Shown piece after piece: positions 1 through 9,099 of a stretch of DNA of 64,000 nucleotides. The notes beneath the pieces were generated by a model, which saw only the letters and a list, made by a program, of their open reading frames with translations, ran no database searches and had not been told where the DNA came from. Source of the stretch: DATFTE01 sp963840665 (GTDB taxonomy: Bacteria; Acidobacteriota; Terriglobia; Terriglobales; Acidobacteriaceae); assembly GCA_963840665.1 (NCBI GenBank), contig CAWIZO010000005.1, forward strand, positions 124,001-188,000, written 5' to 3'. The first letter of the stretch is position 1; each line of letters opens with the position of its first letter. The position numbers and the translations under genes are program-made.

Positions 1-922
1 TATTGCGTTCGATCGCGCGCTTCAGGTGACGAGCCCCATACTTGGGATCGGTCCCTTCATGCAGCAGGAAGTTCTTCACCTTGGGCGTGCAATTAAACAC
101 GAACTGGTTCGCCGGCGAAGCCATCAACACGCGCTGTTGCACCATGCCCAACTCGATTTCCAGAATCTGCTCGAGATGTTCCGGGCGCAGCGTGCGGAAC
201 ACTACCACTTTGTCGATGCGGTTCATGAACTCCGGAGTAAATTTCCGGCGCGCCGCGTCGATCGCAGTACGGTTGATCTTGTCGTCGAGCGTTTGATCGA
301 TCTGAATGACTTTCTGCGCGAAGCCCAGTCCGCCATCGACCAGGTTGCTCATCTCGCTGGCCCCCAGGTTCGAGGTCATGATGATGATGCACTGCGAGAG
401 ATCAACCCGACGGTTATCGCCCAGCGTCAGCGTCGCTTTGTCGAGAATGCCAAGCAGCAGTTGCCACAAGGCGTCAGAAGCTTTTTCGATCTCGTCAAAC
501 AGCAGAATCGAAAGCTTCAGCTTCTCGGTGTGCCATTGATTCAACGCTTCCTGAGTAAGCAAAGGATGCGTTTCCCGGTGTCCGAGATAACCCGGAGGCG
601 AACCGATCAGCTTGGCAATTTCGTGGGAATGCTGGAACTCAGCGCAGTCGATCTTGATGCAGGCGCGCGCATCGCCGAACAACGACTCGGCCATTGACTC
701 GACTACGCGGGTCTTCCCCGACCCAGTGGGTCCGAGAAAGAGCAGGTTGCCAACAGGACGACTGGGGGGGTTCAGCCCGGCCAGAAACATCTGGTAAATT
801 TCGACGACCTTGTCGACGGCCTGGTCCTGGCCGACGATTTTGCGGCGCAAGGCGCTGTCAAATTCTCGGGCATCATTACTGCGACGGGTGGGATCGAGAA
901 CGGTGCTGAGCACGCTTTTCAT
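1..922 (-). CDS. Clp-type AAA+ ATPase (ClpA/ClpB D2-like), 3' end off the window
   Basis: The reverse strand is open from an ATG at 922-920 to the window edge (307 codons seen). It reads as the second AAA+ domain of ClpA/ClpB-type unfoldases: Walker A GPTGSGKT at about residues 64-71, the pore-loop-like IGSPPGYLG, Walker B ILLFDEIEKA at about 139, the EFMNRID arginine-finger region, and a sensor-2-like GARHLKRAIER at the truncated end. It begins almost directly at this domain with no Clp N-domain and no first AAA+ module, so it is a single-AAA protein unlike full ClpB or the ClpC encoded at 20.8 kb. Role as an ATP-driven protein remodeller is family knowledge; partner and substrate are unknown. 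Confidence 0.85.
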   Translation of the reverse strand, partial: MKSVLSTVLDPTRRSNDAREFDSALRRKIVGQDQAVDKVVEIYQMFLAGLNPPSRPVGNLLFLGPTGSGKTRVVESMAESLFGDARACIKIDCAEFQHSHEIAKLIGSPPGYLGHRETHPLLTQEALNQWHTEKLKLSILLFDEIEKASDALWQLLLGILDKATLTLGDNRRVDLSQCIIIMTSNLGASEMSNLVDGGLGFAQKVIQIDQTLDDKINRTAIDAARRKFTPEFMNRIDKVVVFRTLRPEHLEQILEIELGMVQQRVLMASPANQFVFNCTPKVKNFLLHEGTDPKYGARHLKRAIERN

Positions 923-1295
923 AGTGTCTGGCCCGGTTCCTTTCTAGGGCCCTTCTGCTGCGGACAGCGCTTGCTAGTTTCGCCAACGTGAGGAATGACA
1001 AATTCTGTCAATCCCTCAATTCCTTTAACGACTTGGACTAGAGCAAACGGTTCGCCATCCTATCACCCGCCGCCACGTCCGCATTCTTACTAGACTTAGA
1101 TGCCGATAGCCTTCCGGGGGAAGCACTTGTCCCCGCAGGAAGGTTCGGGCAAAAGGCAATTGTTTGCGCAACCGGGAAGTTTTCCGGTCCGTCGAGGCGG
1201 TTCTGTACCCACCACGTGGCTGTGACCTGACGTAACTGGCAGGCCCAAAACAGCGAGGTTAGCATCCGGACAGAGTTCACTTCACGGAGAAAACC
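923..1295. other. intergenic region between divergent genes, nothing recognised
   Basis: About 370 bases separate the leftward Clp-type gene from the rightward LysM gene. It should hold both promoters, but I see no convincing -35/-10 pair, RNA gene or repeat. A GGAGA at 1286-1290 is the ribosome binding site of the next gene. Confidence 0.5.
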
Positions 1296-2792
1296 TTGCG
1301 TCGCTTCAGCGTGGTTTCCATTTCCTGCATCGTTCTACTGACTTGCGGATTCGTAATCCGTCAAATCGCTTCTACATCTTCGACCGCCGCCGCCCAGTCG
1401 ACTTCGACGCCCCTGATTGTCAGGACCTCGAAGACTTCGGAGCCGGTGCGCGCCACCGCGCCAGAGACTCCCGCGCCGTTGGCGGCGCCTCCGGGAAGTG
1501 CGATGTATGTCGCCAAGCGAGGCGAAAGTCTCATCTCCGTCGCCCGGCAGTACATTTCGAAGACTTCCTACCTGACTACCAGTGAACTTGCCGAAGCCAT
1601 TCGCAAGTCCAACGGCAACTTCCAGGGAACCTTCCTGAAGGCTGGCCAACAACTCACAATTCCCGGCATTTTAGATGCTCCCATCGTCGAAAAGGCAGTG
1701 GCCGTTCCCAAGGATTTTGAAGTTCGCGCCGTCTATTTGACCGGCGTGATGGCAGGAAGTGACCGTGGGTTAAAGATCATCCGCCGCTGGCGCGAAGTCG
1801 GCGGCAACGCAGTTGTCTTTGACGTGAAAGACAGCGACGGCACCATCAATATTCCCTTTGAAAACGCGCTGGCCGGGGGAAAGAAGCCGGTGATCCGCGA
1901 CCTGCCCAAGTTCACGAAGTTCTTGCACTCGCAAGGGATGCACGCCATCGCCCGCGTTGCGATCTTCCGCGATGAGCGCTTGGTCGTCACTCATCCTGAA
2001 CTGGCCGTGAAGTCGCACCGCACGGGACAGCCGTGGCGCGAGAACGGCAAGCTGGTCTGGACGGACCCTTCGCAGCCCAAGGTGCAAGAATTTGACATCG
2101 CCCTGGCGAAGAAGGCCGCCGAATCAGGAGTGGATGAAGTTCAGTTTGACTATGTACGCTTCCCCGCCGAAGGCGATCAGAAAGATGCGACTTTCGCTTT
2201 TCAGACCGCGCATGCCGATTGGCATCGTTCCGACGTCATCGCCGATTTCCTGAAGCACGCTTATGCCGAGTTGCATCCGACCGGCGTGCTGCTCTCGCTC
2301 GACGTGTTCGGAGTGATGGCGTGGCAGCGTCAGGTTGACCTCGCGCACACCGGACAGGACATCGTCGCGATGGCGAAGCACTGCGACGTGCTTTCGCCGA
2401 TGATTTATCCTTCGCACTTCTTCGGCATGGATGGCTACGATCATCCCGGCGACGCGCCTGAACATTTTATCGGCGAATCGATGGCCCGCTTCGAACTGAT
2501 CACCAAAGGCAGTGGCGTGACCATTCGTCCCTGGCTGCAAGCGTTTGCCTGGAGAACTAAAACCTACTCTCCGAAATACATCGAGACTCAGGTGATGACC
2601 TCGAAGAACAAGGGCGGTGTGGGATTCTTGTTCTGGAACGCGAATAACGACTACAGCAAGCCCTACGCGGCCATGCCAGAAATGCGCGCCGCCAAAGGCC
2701 AATACTTCCGCGGAGATGAAGTAGGCGACGTAGTCAGAGCCGGACTAACCCCGGCTGAAGGCATCGCCTCTTCAACAACCAGTAGCCATTAA
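1296..2792 (+). CDS. secreted LysM plus putative glycoside hydrolase (DUF4015) protein
   Basis: 498 residues from a TTG start, chosen because GGAGA lies 5 bases upstream and the N-terminus is an export signal (hydrophobic residues about 5-22). A LysM domain (YVAKRGESLISVARQY onwards, about residues 70-125) suggests peptidoglycan or glycan binding. From about 140 to 460 it matches the DUF4015 putative glycosyl hydrolase family, with the conserved RAVYLTG, VVFDVKD, DEVQFDYVRFP and SPMIYPSHF segments of a TIM-barrel fold. It probably acts on an extracellular or cell-wall polysaccharide; the substrate cannot be told from the sequence. Confidence 0.85.
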   Translation: MRRFSVVSISCIVLLTCGFVIRQIASTSSTAAAQSTSTPLIVRTSKTSEPVRATAPETPAPLAAPPGSAMYVAKRGESLISVARQYISKTSYLTTSELAEAIRKSNGNFQGTFLKAGQQLTIPGILDAPIVEKAVAVPKDFEVRAVYLTGVMAGSDRGLKIIRRWREVGGNAVVFDVKDSDGTINIPFENALAGGKKPVIRDLPKFTKFLHSQGMHAIARVAIFRDERLVVTHPELAVKSHRTGQPWRENGKLVWTDPSQPKVQEFDIALAKKAAESGVDEVQFDYVRFPAEGDQKDATFAFQTAHADWHRSDVIADFLKHAYAELHPTGVLLSLDVFGVMAWQRQVDLAHTGQDIVAMAKHCDVLSPMIYPSHFFGMDGYDHPGDAPEHFIGESMARFELITKGSGVTIRPWLQAFAWRTKTYSPKYIETQVMTSKNKGGVGFLFWNANNDYSKPYAAMPEMRAAKGQYFRGDEVGDVVRAGLTPAEGIASSTTSSH

Positions 2793-2813
2793 GAGCCAAA
2801 TTTAAGATAGGAA

Positions 2814-2853
2814 ATGACGTCATCCTGAGGCCGACAGGCCGAAGGATCTGGCG
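2814..2853. repeat. dispersed GTCATCC...GAAGGATCT repeat, copy 1
   Basis: A GTCATCCTGAGG...CCGAAGGATCTGG element with a small internal palindrome (GGCCGACAGGCC). Related copies lie near 9.0, 37.0, 46.1 and 63.1 kb. All are intergenic. Confidence 0.7.
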
Positions 2854-2975
2854 TGCAGTGACACAGAGTTTCGGGCGACCCGCGCAGGATCTCAGTTACC
2901 AAAGGTCCTCCACCCACCCCACGACTCTGGCGATTCCCCCCGTTCTGTGGTCTCATCAATTCTTCAATCAGAAGT

Positions 2976-5165
2976 GTGGATCGAGAAATGCCCTGGTTCT
3001 TCGTCTTCTTCTTCATCTCGGGATTCTGCAGCATCCTCTACGAACTGGTCTGGCTACGCCTGTCGATGGCCTCGTTCGGAGTCACCAGCGCCTTCGTCTC
3101 GATCGCTCTCTCAACTTTCATGGCCGGCCTCGGGCTGGGCTCATGGGGCAGCGGCTGGCTAATCCGCAAATACGGCCACCGCATTCAATTTCCCGCGTTG
3201 CGTCTTTACGCGCTCGCGGAATTCTTAATTGGCCTCTCGGCTCTGCTCGTCCCTTTTGAGCTGAAATTCGGACGTCACCTTCTCGAGCAGATCACACTGG
3301 TCTCGTCCGCGAGCTACTACCTGGCATCGGCTGCGTGGATCGCGATCGTCCTCGTTCCCGCCTGCACGTGCATGGGCGCCACGATCCCCGTCGCGATGCT
3401 GGCGATCAAGCAGATGTCGCAAGGTGAAGACCGGCGTTCCTTCAGCTTCTTATACCTCGCCAACGTCCTGGGAGCTGTGACGGGCGCGATCGTACCGCTG
3501 TTTCTGATCGAGCTTTACGGTTTTCGCGGCACGTTGAAGATTGGCGCTGCACTCAATGGAGTTTTGGCGCTATCGGCATTGGCTTTGACCGTCGGAGTGC
3601 CCGCAGTCGGCGCACCATCGCCAGAGCAGCCTGTGGCGATCGATGCTCCAAAGCCAGGTAACCGCCGCATGCTCGCGCTTTTGTTCGCTACGGGCCTGAC
3701 CAGCATGGGCGTCGAAGTGGTTTGGATCCGCCAATTCACTCCATACCTCGGAACTCTGGTCTACGCCTTCGCTGCGATTCTCGCGGTTTATCTCGCTGCG
3801 ACATTCCTCGGCTCGCAAGTCTATCGCCGCTGGAGCCGCAAACAAGACGAAGCCGGCGCGTTAATTTGGGGCCTCCTCGGCGTCTCTGTCCTGATACCTC
3901 TGGCCGCAGCCGATCCGCATTTCGATCTCTCGCGCATGCAGCGCCTGTTGTTGGGAATCGCTCCACTCTCGGCTGTGTTGGGCTTCGTCACGCCGATGCT
4001 GGTGGATCGCTGGTCGCGCGGCAAAGCCGAGCAGGCAGGCACCGCGTACGCCGTCAACGTCGCGGGATGCATTCTTGGTCCCCTGCTCTCAGGATTCCTC
4101 TTGTTGCCACACCTGAGCGAGCGCTGGGTGCTGTTTGTTTACGCCGCGCCGTGGTTGCTGGTCGCTGCTTCACTGGGCACTCTGGGCGAAACTGCGAAGA
4201 CTCCCGCATTCCGGCAGCGTGCCATCGGATACGCGATGGCAGTGTTGGCCATAGTCGTTGTTTTCGAGAGCCGAAGCTTTGAAGATCGCTTTCAACCGGC
4301 CGAAGTCGTCCGCGACAATACGGCCACGATTATCGCTACTGGCTCAGGCATGGGCAGGCGCCTGCTGGTGAATGGCGTCGGCATTACGCAACTCACGCCC
4401 ATCACCAAGATCATGGCGCACATGCCGCTCGCCTTTCTCGATCACAAGCCACAGAAAGCTCTCGTCATCTGCTTCGGAATGGGAACCACTTACCGCTCCA
4501 TGATGTCGTGGGGAATTTCAACCACCGCGGTCGAGTTGGTGCCGAGCGTCCCGCGCGTTTTCAGCTATTACAATACGTCGGCCCCGCAGCTGCTGAGTTC
4601 GCCGCTTTCGCACGTGGTGATCGACGACGGCCGCCGCTATCTTGAGCGCACGCAAGATCAGTACGACGTGATTACACTCGATCCCCCGCCCCCGGTCGAA
4701 GCCGCCGGATCAAGCCTCCTGTATTCGAAAGAGTTCTACGCGACCGCCCGCGAGCATCTGCGAGCCGATGGAATCCTGCAGCAGTGGCTGCCCTTCGGAG
4801 ATTCGGTCGTACGCGCTTCCGTAGCGCGTGCAATCAAAGAATCGTTCCCCTACGTTCGGGTCTTTCACTCGCTCAATGGCTGGGGATATCACTTCCTGGC
4901 GAGCCGCCAACCGATTCCTGACCTTACTCCAGCCGAGCTAGCCGAAAAGCTTCCCCTCGAAGCCGCGATAGACATGGTCGAATGGGGCCCCGAGCACGAC
5001 GCAGAGCACCAATTCGCCGACGTCCTGAAGACCGAGCTACCGATCGATCAGGTCATCGCCCTCGCGCCACAGGTGGCGGCATTACAAGACGACCGTCCGG
5101 TCAACGAGTATTATGCGATCCGCAGCAATTGGCTGGATCCGCACCGCTGGTATCTGGTCTGGTAA
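2976..5165 (+). CDS. multi-spanning membrane protein fused to a spermidine-synthase-like domain
   Basis: 729 residues. The first ~420 residues are a string of hydrophobic helices resembling MFS-type membrane domains; the C-terminal ~300 resemble the SAM-binding fold of spermidine synthases, with CFGMGTTYRSM (nucleotide loop), VELVPSV, the DDGRRYL segment and LDPPPPVEAAG. Such fusions are common in Acidobacteria, and the cytoplasmic domain is usually annotated as a putative aminopropyltransferase. Whether it makes polyamines is unproven. GTG at 2976 is used; an in-frame ATG at 2988 (MPWFFVFF) is equally possible. Confidence 0.8.
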   Translation: MDREMPWFFVFFFISGFCSILYELVWLRLSMASFGVTSAFVSIALSTFMAGLGLGSWGSGWLIRKYGHRIQFPALRLYALAEFLIGLSALLVPFELKFGRHLLEQITLVSSASYYLASAAWIAIVLVPACTCMGATIPVAMLAIKQMSQGEDRRSFSFLYLANVLGAVTGAIVPLFLIELYGFRGTLKIGAALNGVLALSALALTVGVPAVGAPSPEQPVAIDAPKPGNRRMLALLFATGLTSMGVEVVWIRQFTPYLGTLVYAFAAILAVYLAATFLGSQVYRRWSRKQDEAGALIWGLLGVSVLIPLAAADPHFDLSRMQRLLLGIAPLSAVLGFVTPMLVDRWSRGKAEQAGTAYAVNVAGCILGPLLSGFLLLPHLSERWVLFVYAAPWLLVAASLGTLGETAKTPAFRQRAIGYAMAVLAIVVVFESRSFEDRFQPAEVVRDNTATIIATGSGMGRRLLVNGVGITQLTPITKIMAHMPLAFLDHKPQKALVICFGMGTTYRSMMSWGISTTAVELVPSVPRVFSYYNTSAPQLLSSPLSHVVIDDGRRYLERTQDQYDVITLDPPPPVEAAGSSLLYSKEFYATAREHLRADGILQQWLPFGDSVVRASVARAIKESFPYVRVFHSLNGWGYHFLASRQPIPDLTPAELAEKLPLEAAIDMVEWGPEHDAEHQFADVLKTELPIDQVIALAPQVAALQDDRPVNEYYAIRSNWLDPHRWYLVW

Positions 5166-5225
5166 ATCTGGTTTTTCCACTGTTCTTTGACAGTAAAGTT
5201 GCCCCGAACCGGTTCCCGCCTCGGT

Positions 5226-5231
5226 TATAAT
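5226..5231 (+). promoter_or_regulatory. TATAAT -10 box upstream of ilvE
   Basis: A perfect TATAAT about 140 bases before the ilvE start. No well-spaced -35 is visible; a TTGACA at 5187-5192 is too far (33 bases). Confidence 0.35.
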
Positions 5232-5373
5232 CCTTTGTACTTTAGCTCGTCCTGCGCCCTGCCCCTGAACGTTGTTGCTCGGAAGATCCGCCAGCCTGGG
5301 ATATGCGCACGGAATTTGATACGACTCTCGGCCGCGACCATACATCAAAGAAAGCTGACGGTAAGGAGCCTGC

Positions 5374-6321
5374 ATGGCAATTCAGAAGACGGAAAAAATC
5401 TGGCACAACGGAAAACTGATCCACTGGGACGACGCCCAGCTGCACGTCATGTCGCACGTCGTCAACTATGGCTCTTCGGTATTTGAGGGCGTACGCTGCT
5501 ACTCGCTCCCGACCGGGCCGGCAATCTTCCGCGCCTCCGAACACATTCAGCGTCTTCTCGATTCCGCCAAGATCTATCGCATTGATGTCAGCTTCACGCG
5601 CGAAGAACTCGTCGCCGCCACCGTCGAAGTGGTAAAGAATAACGGCATCTGGCCCTGCTACATCCGTCCCATCATTCTGCGCGGATACGGCGAAGCCGGC
5701 GTGAATCCCTTCAACTCGCCCACCGAGGTCTACATCGCCAACTATCCCTGGGGAAAATATTTGGGATCAGACGCCGATCACGGCGTCGACGTTTGCGTCT
5801 CCTCGTGGACCCGCATTGCTCCCAACACCCTTCCCGCGATGGCAAAGTCCGCCGCGAACTACATGAACTCGCAACTCATCAAGATGGAAGCCATCTTGAA
5901 CGGATACGTCGAGGGCATCGCCCTCGATGCCAACGGATACGTCAGCGAAGGCTCAGGCGAGAATCTGTTCGTGGTCCGCAATGGCGTTCTGCAAACCGCG
6001 CCTCTGGGCAACTCGGTGCTGCCCGGCATCACTCGTGACTCGGTGCTGAAGATTGCCAAGGAACTTGGAATTCCGGTGATCGAACAAGGCATCCCCCGCG
6101 AAATGCTCTATCTGGCCGACGAAGCTTTCTTCACGGGAACCGCCGCGGAAGTCACTGCCATCCGGTCCGTCGACAAGATCACGGTAGGCAACGGCATCAC
6201 TGGACCGATCACCAAAGCTGTTCAGAAAGAGTTCTACGCCATCATCCGCGGCGAGAAATCAGACCGCTTTGGATGGTTGACGCCGGTGCCGGTGAGCGCG
6301 AAGCATCCGGTGACCGTGTGA
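5374..6321 (+). CDS. ilvE: branched-chain amino acid aminotransferase
   Basis: 315 residues, the usual size for class IV PLP-dependent IlvE. It catalyses the last step of leucine, isoleucine and valine synthesis, transferring the glutamate amino group to branched 2-oxo acids in the cytosol. Diagnostic segments are the N-terminal VNYGSSVFEGVRCY, the PLP-lysine region PAMAKSAANYMNSQ, the signature EGIALDANGYVSEGSGENLF and GTAAEVTAI. The ATG is preceded by AAGGAG at 5363-5368. It is monocistronic, ending at a good terminator. Confidence 0.95.
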   Translation: MAIQKTEKIWHNGKLIHWDDAQLHVMSHVVNYGSSVFEGVRCYSLPTGPAIFRASEHIQRLLDSAKIYRIDVSFTREELVAATVEVVKNNGIWPCYIRPIILRGYGEAGVNPFNSPTEVYIANYPWGKYLGSDADHGVDVCVSSWTRIAPNTLPAMAKSAANYMNSQLIKMEAILNGYVEGIALDANGYVSEGSGENLFVVRNGVLQTAPLGNSVLPGITRDSVLKIAKELGIPVIEQGIPREMLYLADEAFFTGTAAEVTAIRSVDKITVGNGITGPITKAVQKEFYAIIRGEKSDRFGWLTPVPVSAKHPVTV

Positions 6322-6357
6322 TGGCGGCAACAGTACAGGGCAACGAAAACAAAGGTT

Positions 6358-6381
6358 GGGGCGTCTATTGGCGCCCCTTTT
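6358..6381 (+). terminator. rho-independent terminator after ilvE
   Basis: GGGGCGTC, loop TATT, GGCGCCCC (8-bp stem, one G-T pair) then TTTT. Confidence 0.75.
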
Positions 6382-6416
6382 CATTTCAGCAGTAAATAAA
6401 CCGTGCAGGAGGACTT

Positions 6417-6953
6417 ATGGCAGAACAAGGAATGACCCCTGAAATGGCTGTGGCTTATCGGGAAATCATGCTCGATGGGCTGGGCCGCGAATTTCAAATC
6501 ACCAAGAAAGTTTTGGCCGCTATCCCAGATGCAAAGTCCGACTATCGTCCTGACCCGCACGCACGCACGGCATGGGAGTTGGCGTGGCACCTGGCAAATT
6601 CCGACGTTCAGTTTCTCGATGGGGTGGCCGACGGGAAGTTCACGTTTGAGGGCCGCGAAAACAAGCCCACGAATGTCGCCGAATTGGTGCAGTGGTATGA
6701 CGAAAACTTCGCTCGCGGTCTTGACCGCGTGCGCGCCATGACACCTGAGCAACTCATGAACCCCGTCAACTTCGCGGCAGTATTCAATTTCCCAGCGATG
6801 TTCTACCTGTCATTCCTGAACAACCACTGCATCCATCACCGCGGAGCCCTGGCGACTTATTTGCGCCCGATGGGCGCGAAAGTGCCTTCAATTTATGGCG
6901 GAAGCTACGACGAGCCCTTCCAGATGCCCGAGGCTACCGAGAACGCTGCATAA
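6417..6953 (+). CDS. DinB-family (DUF664-like) protein
   Basis: 178 residues. DinB/YfiT-type proteins are four-helix bundles with a metal site made by three histidines. Here candidate ligands are in AWELAWHLANSD and in NNHCIHHRGALATYL, the typical C-terminal HxxxHR motif. Members act as thiol S-transferases or damage-inducible proteins; the substrate here is unknown. AGGAGG at 6407-6412 supports the ATG. A second, distant DinB protein lies at 24.4 kb. Confidence 0.85.
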   Translation: MAEQGMTPEMAVAYREIMLDGLGREFQITKKVLAAIPDAKSDYRPDPHARTAWELAWHLANSDVQFLDGVADGKFTFEGRENKPTNVAELVQWYDENFARGLDRVRAMTPEQLMNPVNFAAVFNFPAMFYLSFLNNHCIHHRGALATYLRPMGAKVPSIYGGSYDEPFQMPEATENAA

Positions 6954-6973
6954 GAGCTTTTTGGTCGAGCGAG

Positions 6974-6999
6974 AGCCGCCTCACGGGGCGGCTTTTTTA
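6974..6999 (+). terminator. rho-independent terminator after the DinB gene
   Basis: AGCCGCC, loop TCACGG, GGCGGCT then six T. The T-run overlaps the last codons of the convergent vapC. Confidence 0.75.
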
Positions 7000-7392
7000 T
7001 CGCCCGGCCCAAAGCAGCTGCACTGAATATTTTTCGAACATTCGATCCGCATGGATCAGAATCATGTTCTCCAAACTGGCTTGGGCGATCAACAGACGGT
7101 CAAATGGATCACGATGATGAAATGGAAGCGACGCTACCGCAAGAGCATGCTGATGAGAAATTTCAAGCGAGCGTAGCCCTTGCTCGTGCATGAACTGAGA
7201 AACCAACGATTGTGGTGGCTGGGGTAGAGTCAATTTCCCCTTAGAAGACTTGATGGCTATTTCCCATGAAGTTGCCGCAGACAGGAAGATCTCTTGTTCG
7301 AGATCGGTCATCACCTCGTGAGCTTTGCGCGAGAGTCGTTCCGGCTCCAACAAACTCCAGAGCCAGACGCCGGTGTCGAGCAGATATCTCAA
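6997..7392 (-). CDS. vapC: PIN-domain toxin (VapC family)
   Basis: 131 residues. The PIN fold is shown by the N-terminal LLDTGVWLW (first acidic residue), the central SWEIAIK glutamate and the C-terminal HHRDPFDRLLIAQA with two aspartates, giving the acidic metal site of a VapC ribonuclease. VapC toxins cut tRNA or rRNA and are silenced by the partner antitoxin. Its start overlaps the stop of the upstream antitoxin gene by 4 bases, typical translational coupling. The exact RNA target cannot be inferred. Confidence 0.88.
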   Translation of the reverse strand: MRYLLDTGVWLWSLLEPERLSRKAHEVMTDLEQEIFLSAATSWEIAIKSSKGKLTLPQPPQSLVSQFMHEQGLRSLEISHQHALAVASLPFHHRDPFDRLLIAQASLENMILIHADRMFEKYSVQLLWAGR

Positions 7393-7661
7393 GTCTTCTT
7401 TTTCTTTTTCGGCGAGGGCTCGGGGACTATAGGCTCGCCGTAGAACAAGGCTTCGAGTTCGGGATCGGGCGCATCAAAGTCGTCTGCGATCCAGATTTTG
7501 TCTCGCAACATTCCCATGGGACGCGTTTTGCCCCGCGGCTCGGCCGCAATTAGCTTTGCCACCCGTTTGCCCGCGCGAGAGATCGTAATCTCTTCCCCCG
7601 CTTCCACCCGCTTCAGCAGCCGCGACAGGTGGGTTTTGGCCTCGTGAACATTCACTTCCAT
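7389..7661 (-). CDS. Phd/YefM-type antitoxin
   Basis: 90 residues, first gene of the toxin-antitoxin pair. The N-terminus MEVNVHEAKTHLSRLL and ISRAGKRVAKL are characteristic of Phd/YefM antitoxins, whose N-terminal half binds DNA and dimerises. The C-terminal half (about 45-90), which ends in a lysine tract, should embrace the PIN toxin. Two palindromes directly upstream are probable autoregulatory operators. Confidence 0.85.
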   Translation of the reverse strand: MEVNVHEAKTHLSRLLKRVEAGEEITISRAGKRVAKLIAAEPRGKTRPMGMLRDKIWIADDFDAPDPELEALFYGEPIVPEPSPKKKKKT

Positions 7662-7665
7662 GCTG

Positions 7666-7699
7666 CTTAGTATGGACTAAGCGTGTTGACTAAGTCAAC
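7666..7699 (-). promoter_or_regulatory. palindromic operator pair of the toxin-antitoxin operon
   Basis: CTTAGT-ATGG-ACTAAG (7666-7681) and GTTGACTAAGTCAAC (7685-7699) are perfect inverted repeats that share ACTAAG/GACT elements, starting 5 bases upstream of the antitoxin ATG. Location and symmetry fit conditional cooperativity operators; binding is inferred. Confidence 0.55.
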
Positions 7700-7805
7700 C
7701 CGTTGAATGGATAGTGGGCAGGCCTCCCCTGCTAAACCCGTTACCTAGGTCATCTTGGGCAAGGTGACGTTTCGCGCGATGATGGTCATTCGGGGGAACG
7801 TGTCG

Positions 7806-8930
7806 ATGAATATTGACGATCTGCTGCGTATCGCCATGGAGCGCCGTAGTTCCGACTTGCATCTGAAAGTGGGAAACTACCCGCATCTACGTATCGATGG
7901 CGAATTGGTTCCGCTCACCGACCAACCCCGTATCAGCGCCGAGGACATGCTGACCATGGCATTCAGCATGATGTCAGCGCGGCAAAAACAGAAATTCAAA
8001 GAGACCACGGAAATCGATATGGCCTACGGTGTTGCCGGATTAGGCCGCTTCCGTGTGAACGTTTTCCAGCAGCGTGGACAAGTGGGACTCGTTCTTCGCG
8101 TCATTCCCACCAAGATTCGCGCCCTCGACGAACTCTATCTGCCCAAAGTGGTTGAGCAGATTTGCGACATGCCTCGCGGCCTGATTCTGGTCACGGGCGT
8201 CACCGGCTCCGGTAAGTCCACCACGCTCGCTGCGATGGTTGATCGCATCAATTCAACCCGCGCCGAACACATCATCACCATCGAAGACCCTATCGAATTC
8301 CTCCATCGCGACAAGAAGGGATACGTTAACCAGCGCGAAGTGGAAGTCGATACGCCTTCGTTCGGAGCCGCCTTGCGCGCTTCTCTCCGTCAGGATCCCG
8401 ACGTCATCCTGGTCGGCGAAATGCGCGATCTCGAAACCATCGGCACCGCTCTGCACGCTGCCGAAACCGGACACATGGTCTTCTCCACGTTGCACACTCT
8501 GGACGCGGTCGAAACCATCAACCGTATCATCGCGATCTTTCCTCCACCTGAGCAGAAGCAGATTCGTTTGCAGCTCGCTGCCGTTCTGCGCGCAGTCGTC
8601 AGCCAACGTCTGGTGAAGCGCTGCGACGGCGATGGACGCGTGCCCGCCGTCGAAGTCATGATCAACACCGCTTACATTCGTGAGTGCGTGCTTGTGCCGG
8701 AAAAGACTCGCGCCATCCGTGACGCGATCTCCGCCGGAACTTCGCAGTACGGCATGCAGACTTTCGATCAATCGCTCTGGGACCTCTTCCAGGCCGGACT
8801 GATCAACTACGAAACCGCTCTCGAAAATGCTTCCAACGCCGACGACTTCAAGCTGCGCATGCAAGGCATCTCGTCGACCAGCGACATTTCGCGGAACGCC
8901 ATGCAACAACAAGGCTTCGGCGGAAGATAA
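7806..8930 (+). CDS. pilT: type IV pilus retraction ATPase
   Basis: 374 residues. PilT is the hexameric inner-face ATPase that depolymerises type IV pili for twitching motility. Seen: N-terminal MNIDDLLRIAMERRSSDLHL, Walker A GVTGSGKS (131-138), the Asp box (EDPIEF), Walker B region LVGEMRD and the His box TLHTLDA. The ATG at 7806 is chosen because GGGGGAA at 7792-7798 lies 7 bases before it and the PilT family starts here; upstream in-frame TTG/ATG codons would add non-family residues. No other pilus genes are adjacent. Confidence 0.95.
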   Translation: MNIDDLLRIAMERRSSDLHLKVGNYPHLRIDGELVPLTDQPRISAEDMLTMAFSMMSARQKQKFKETTEIDMAYGVAGLGRFRVNVFQQRGQVGLVLRVIPTKIRALDELYLPKVVEQICDMPRGLILVTGVTGSGKSTTLAAMVDRINSTRAEHIITIEDPIEFLHRDKKGYVNQREVEVDTPSFGAALRASLRQDPDVILVGEMRDLETIGTALHAAETGHMVFSTLHTLDAVETINRIIAIFPPPEQKQIRLQLAAVLRAVVSQRLVKRCDGDGRVPAVEVMINTAYIRECVLVPEKTRAIRDAISAGTSQYGMQTFDQSLWDLFQAGLINYETALENASNADDFKLRMQGISSTSDISRNAMQQQGFGGR

Positions 8931-8948
8931 ACTTTTTCCTCCTGCGAT

Positions 8949-8975
8949 GGGCGCGCCACGGCGCGCCCCTTTTTT
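8949..8975 (+). terminator. rho-independent terminator after pilT
   Basis: GGGCGCGC, loop CACG, GCGCGCCC, then CT and a run of T. Confidence 0.75.
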
Positions 8976-8993
8976 ACTGACCACTTAATGGTT

Positions 8994-9052
8994 TGTCATT
9001 CCGACTCCTCCAAAACTTTTGTCATTCCGACCGGAGGGAGGAATCTGCATTT
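8994..9052. repeat. dispersed GTCATTCCGA...GAGGAATCTGC repeat, copies 2a/2b
   Basis: Two starts of the GTCATTCCGA element in tandem; the second is complete through GGAGGAATCTGCAT. Same family as 2814 and 46092. Confidence 0.65.
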
Positions 9053-9099
9053 CTTTCCCCGGCACTGCAATTTCTCCCCAATTGCGGTAACGTTGCCCT

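Noticed and set aside
5187..5231. TTGACA paired with TATAAT upstream of ilvE
   Set aside because: The 33-base spacing is incompatible with one promoter.
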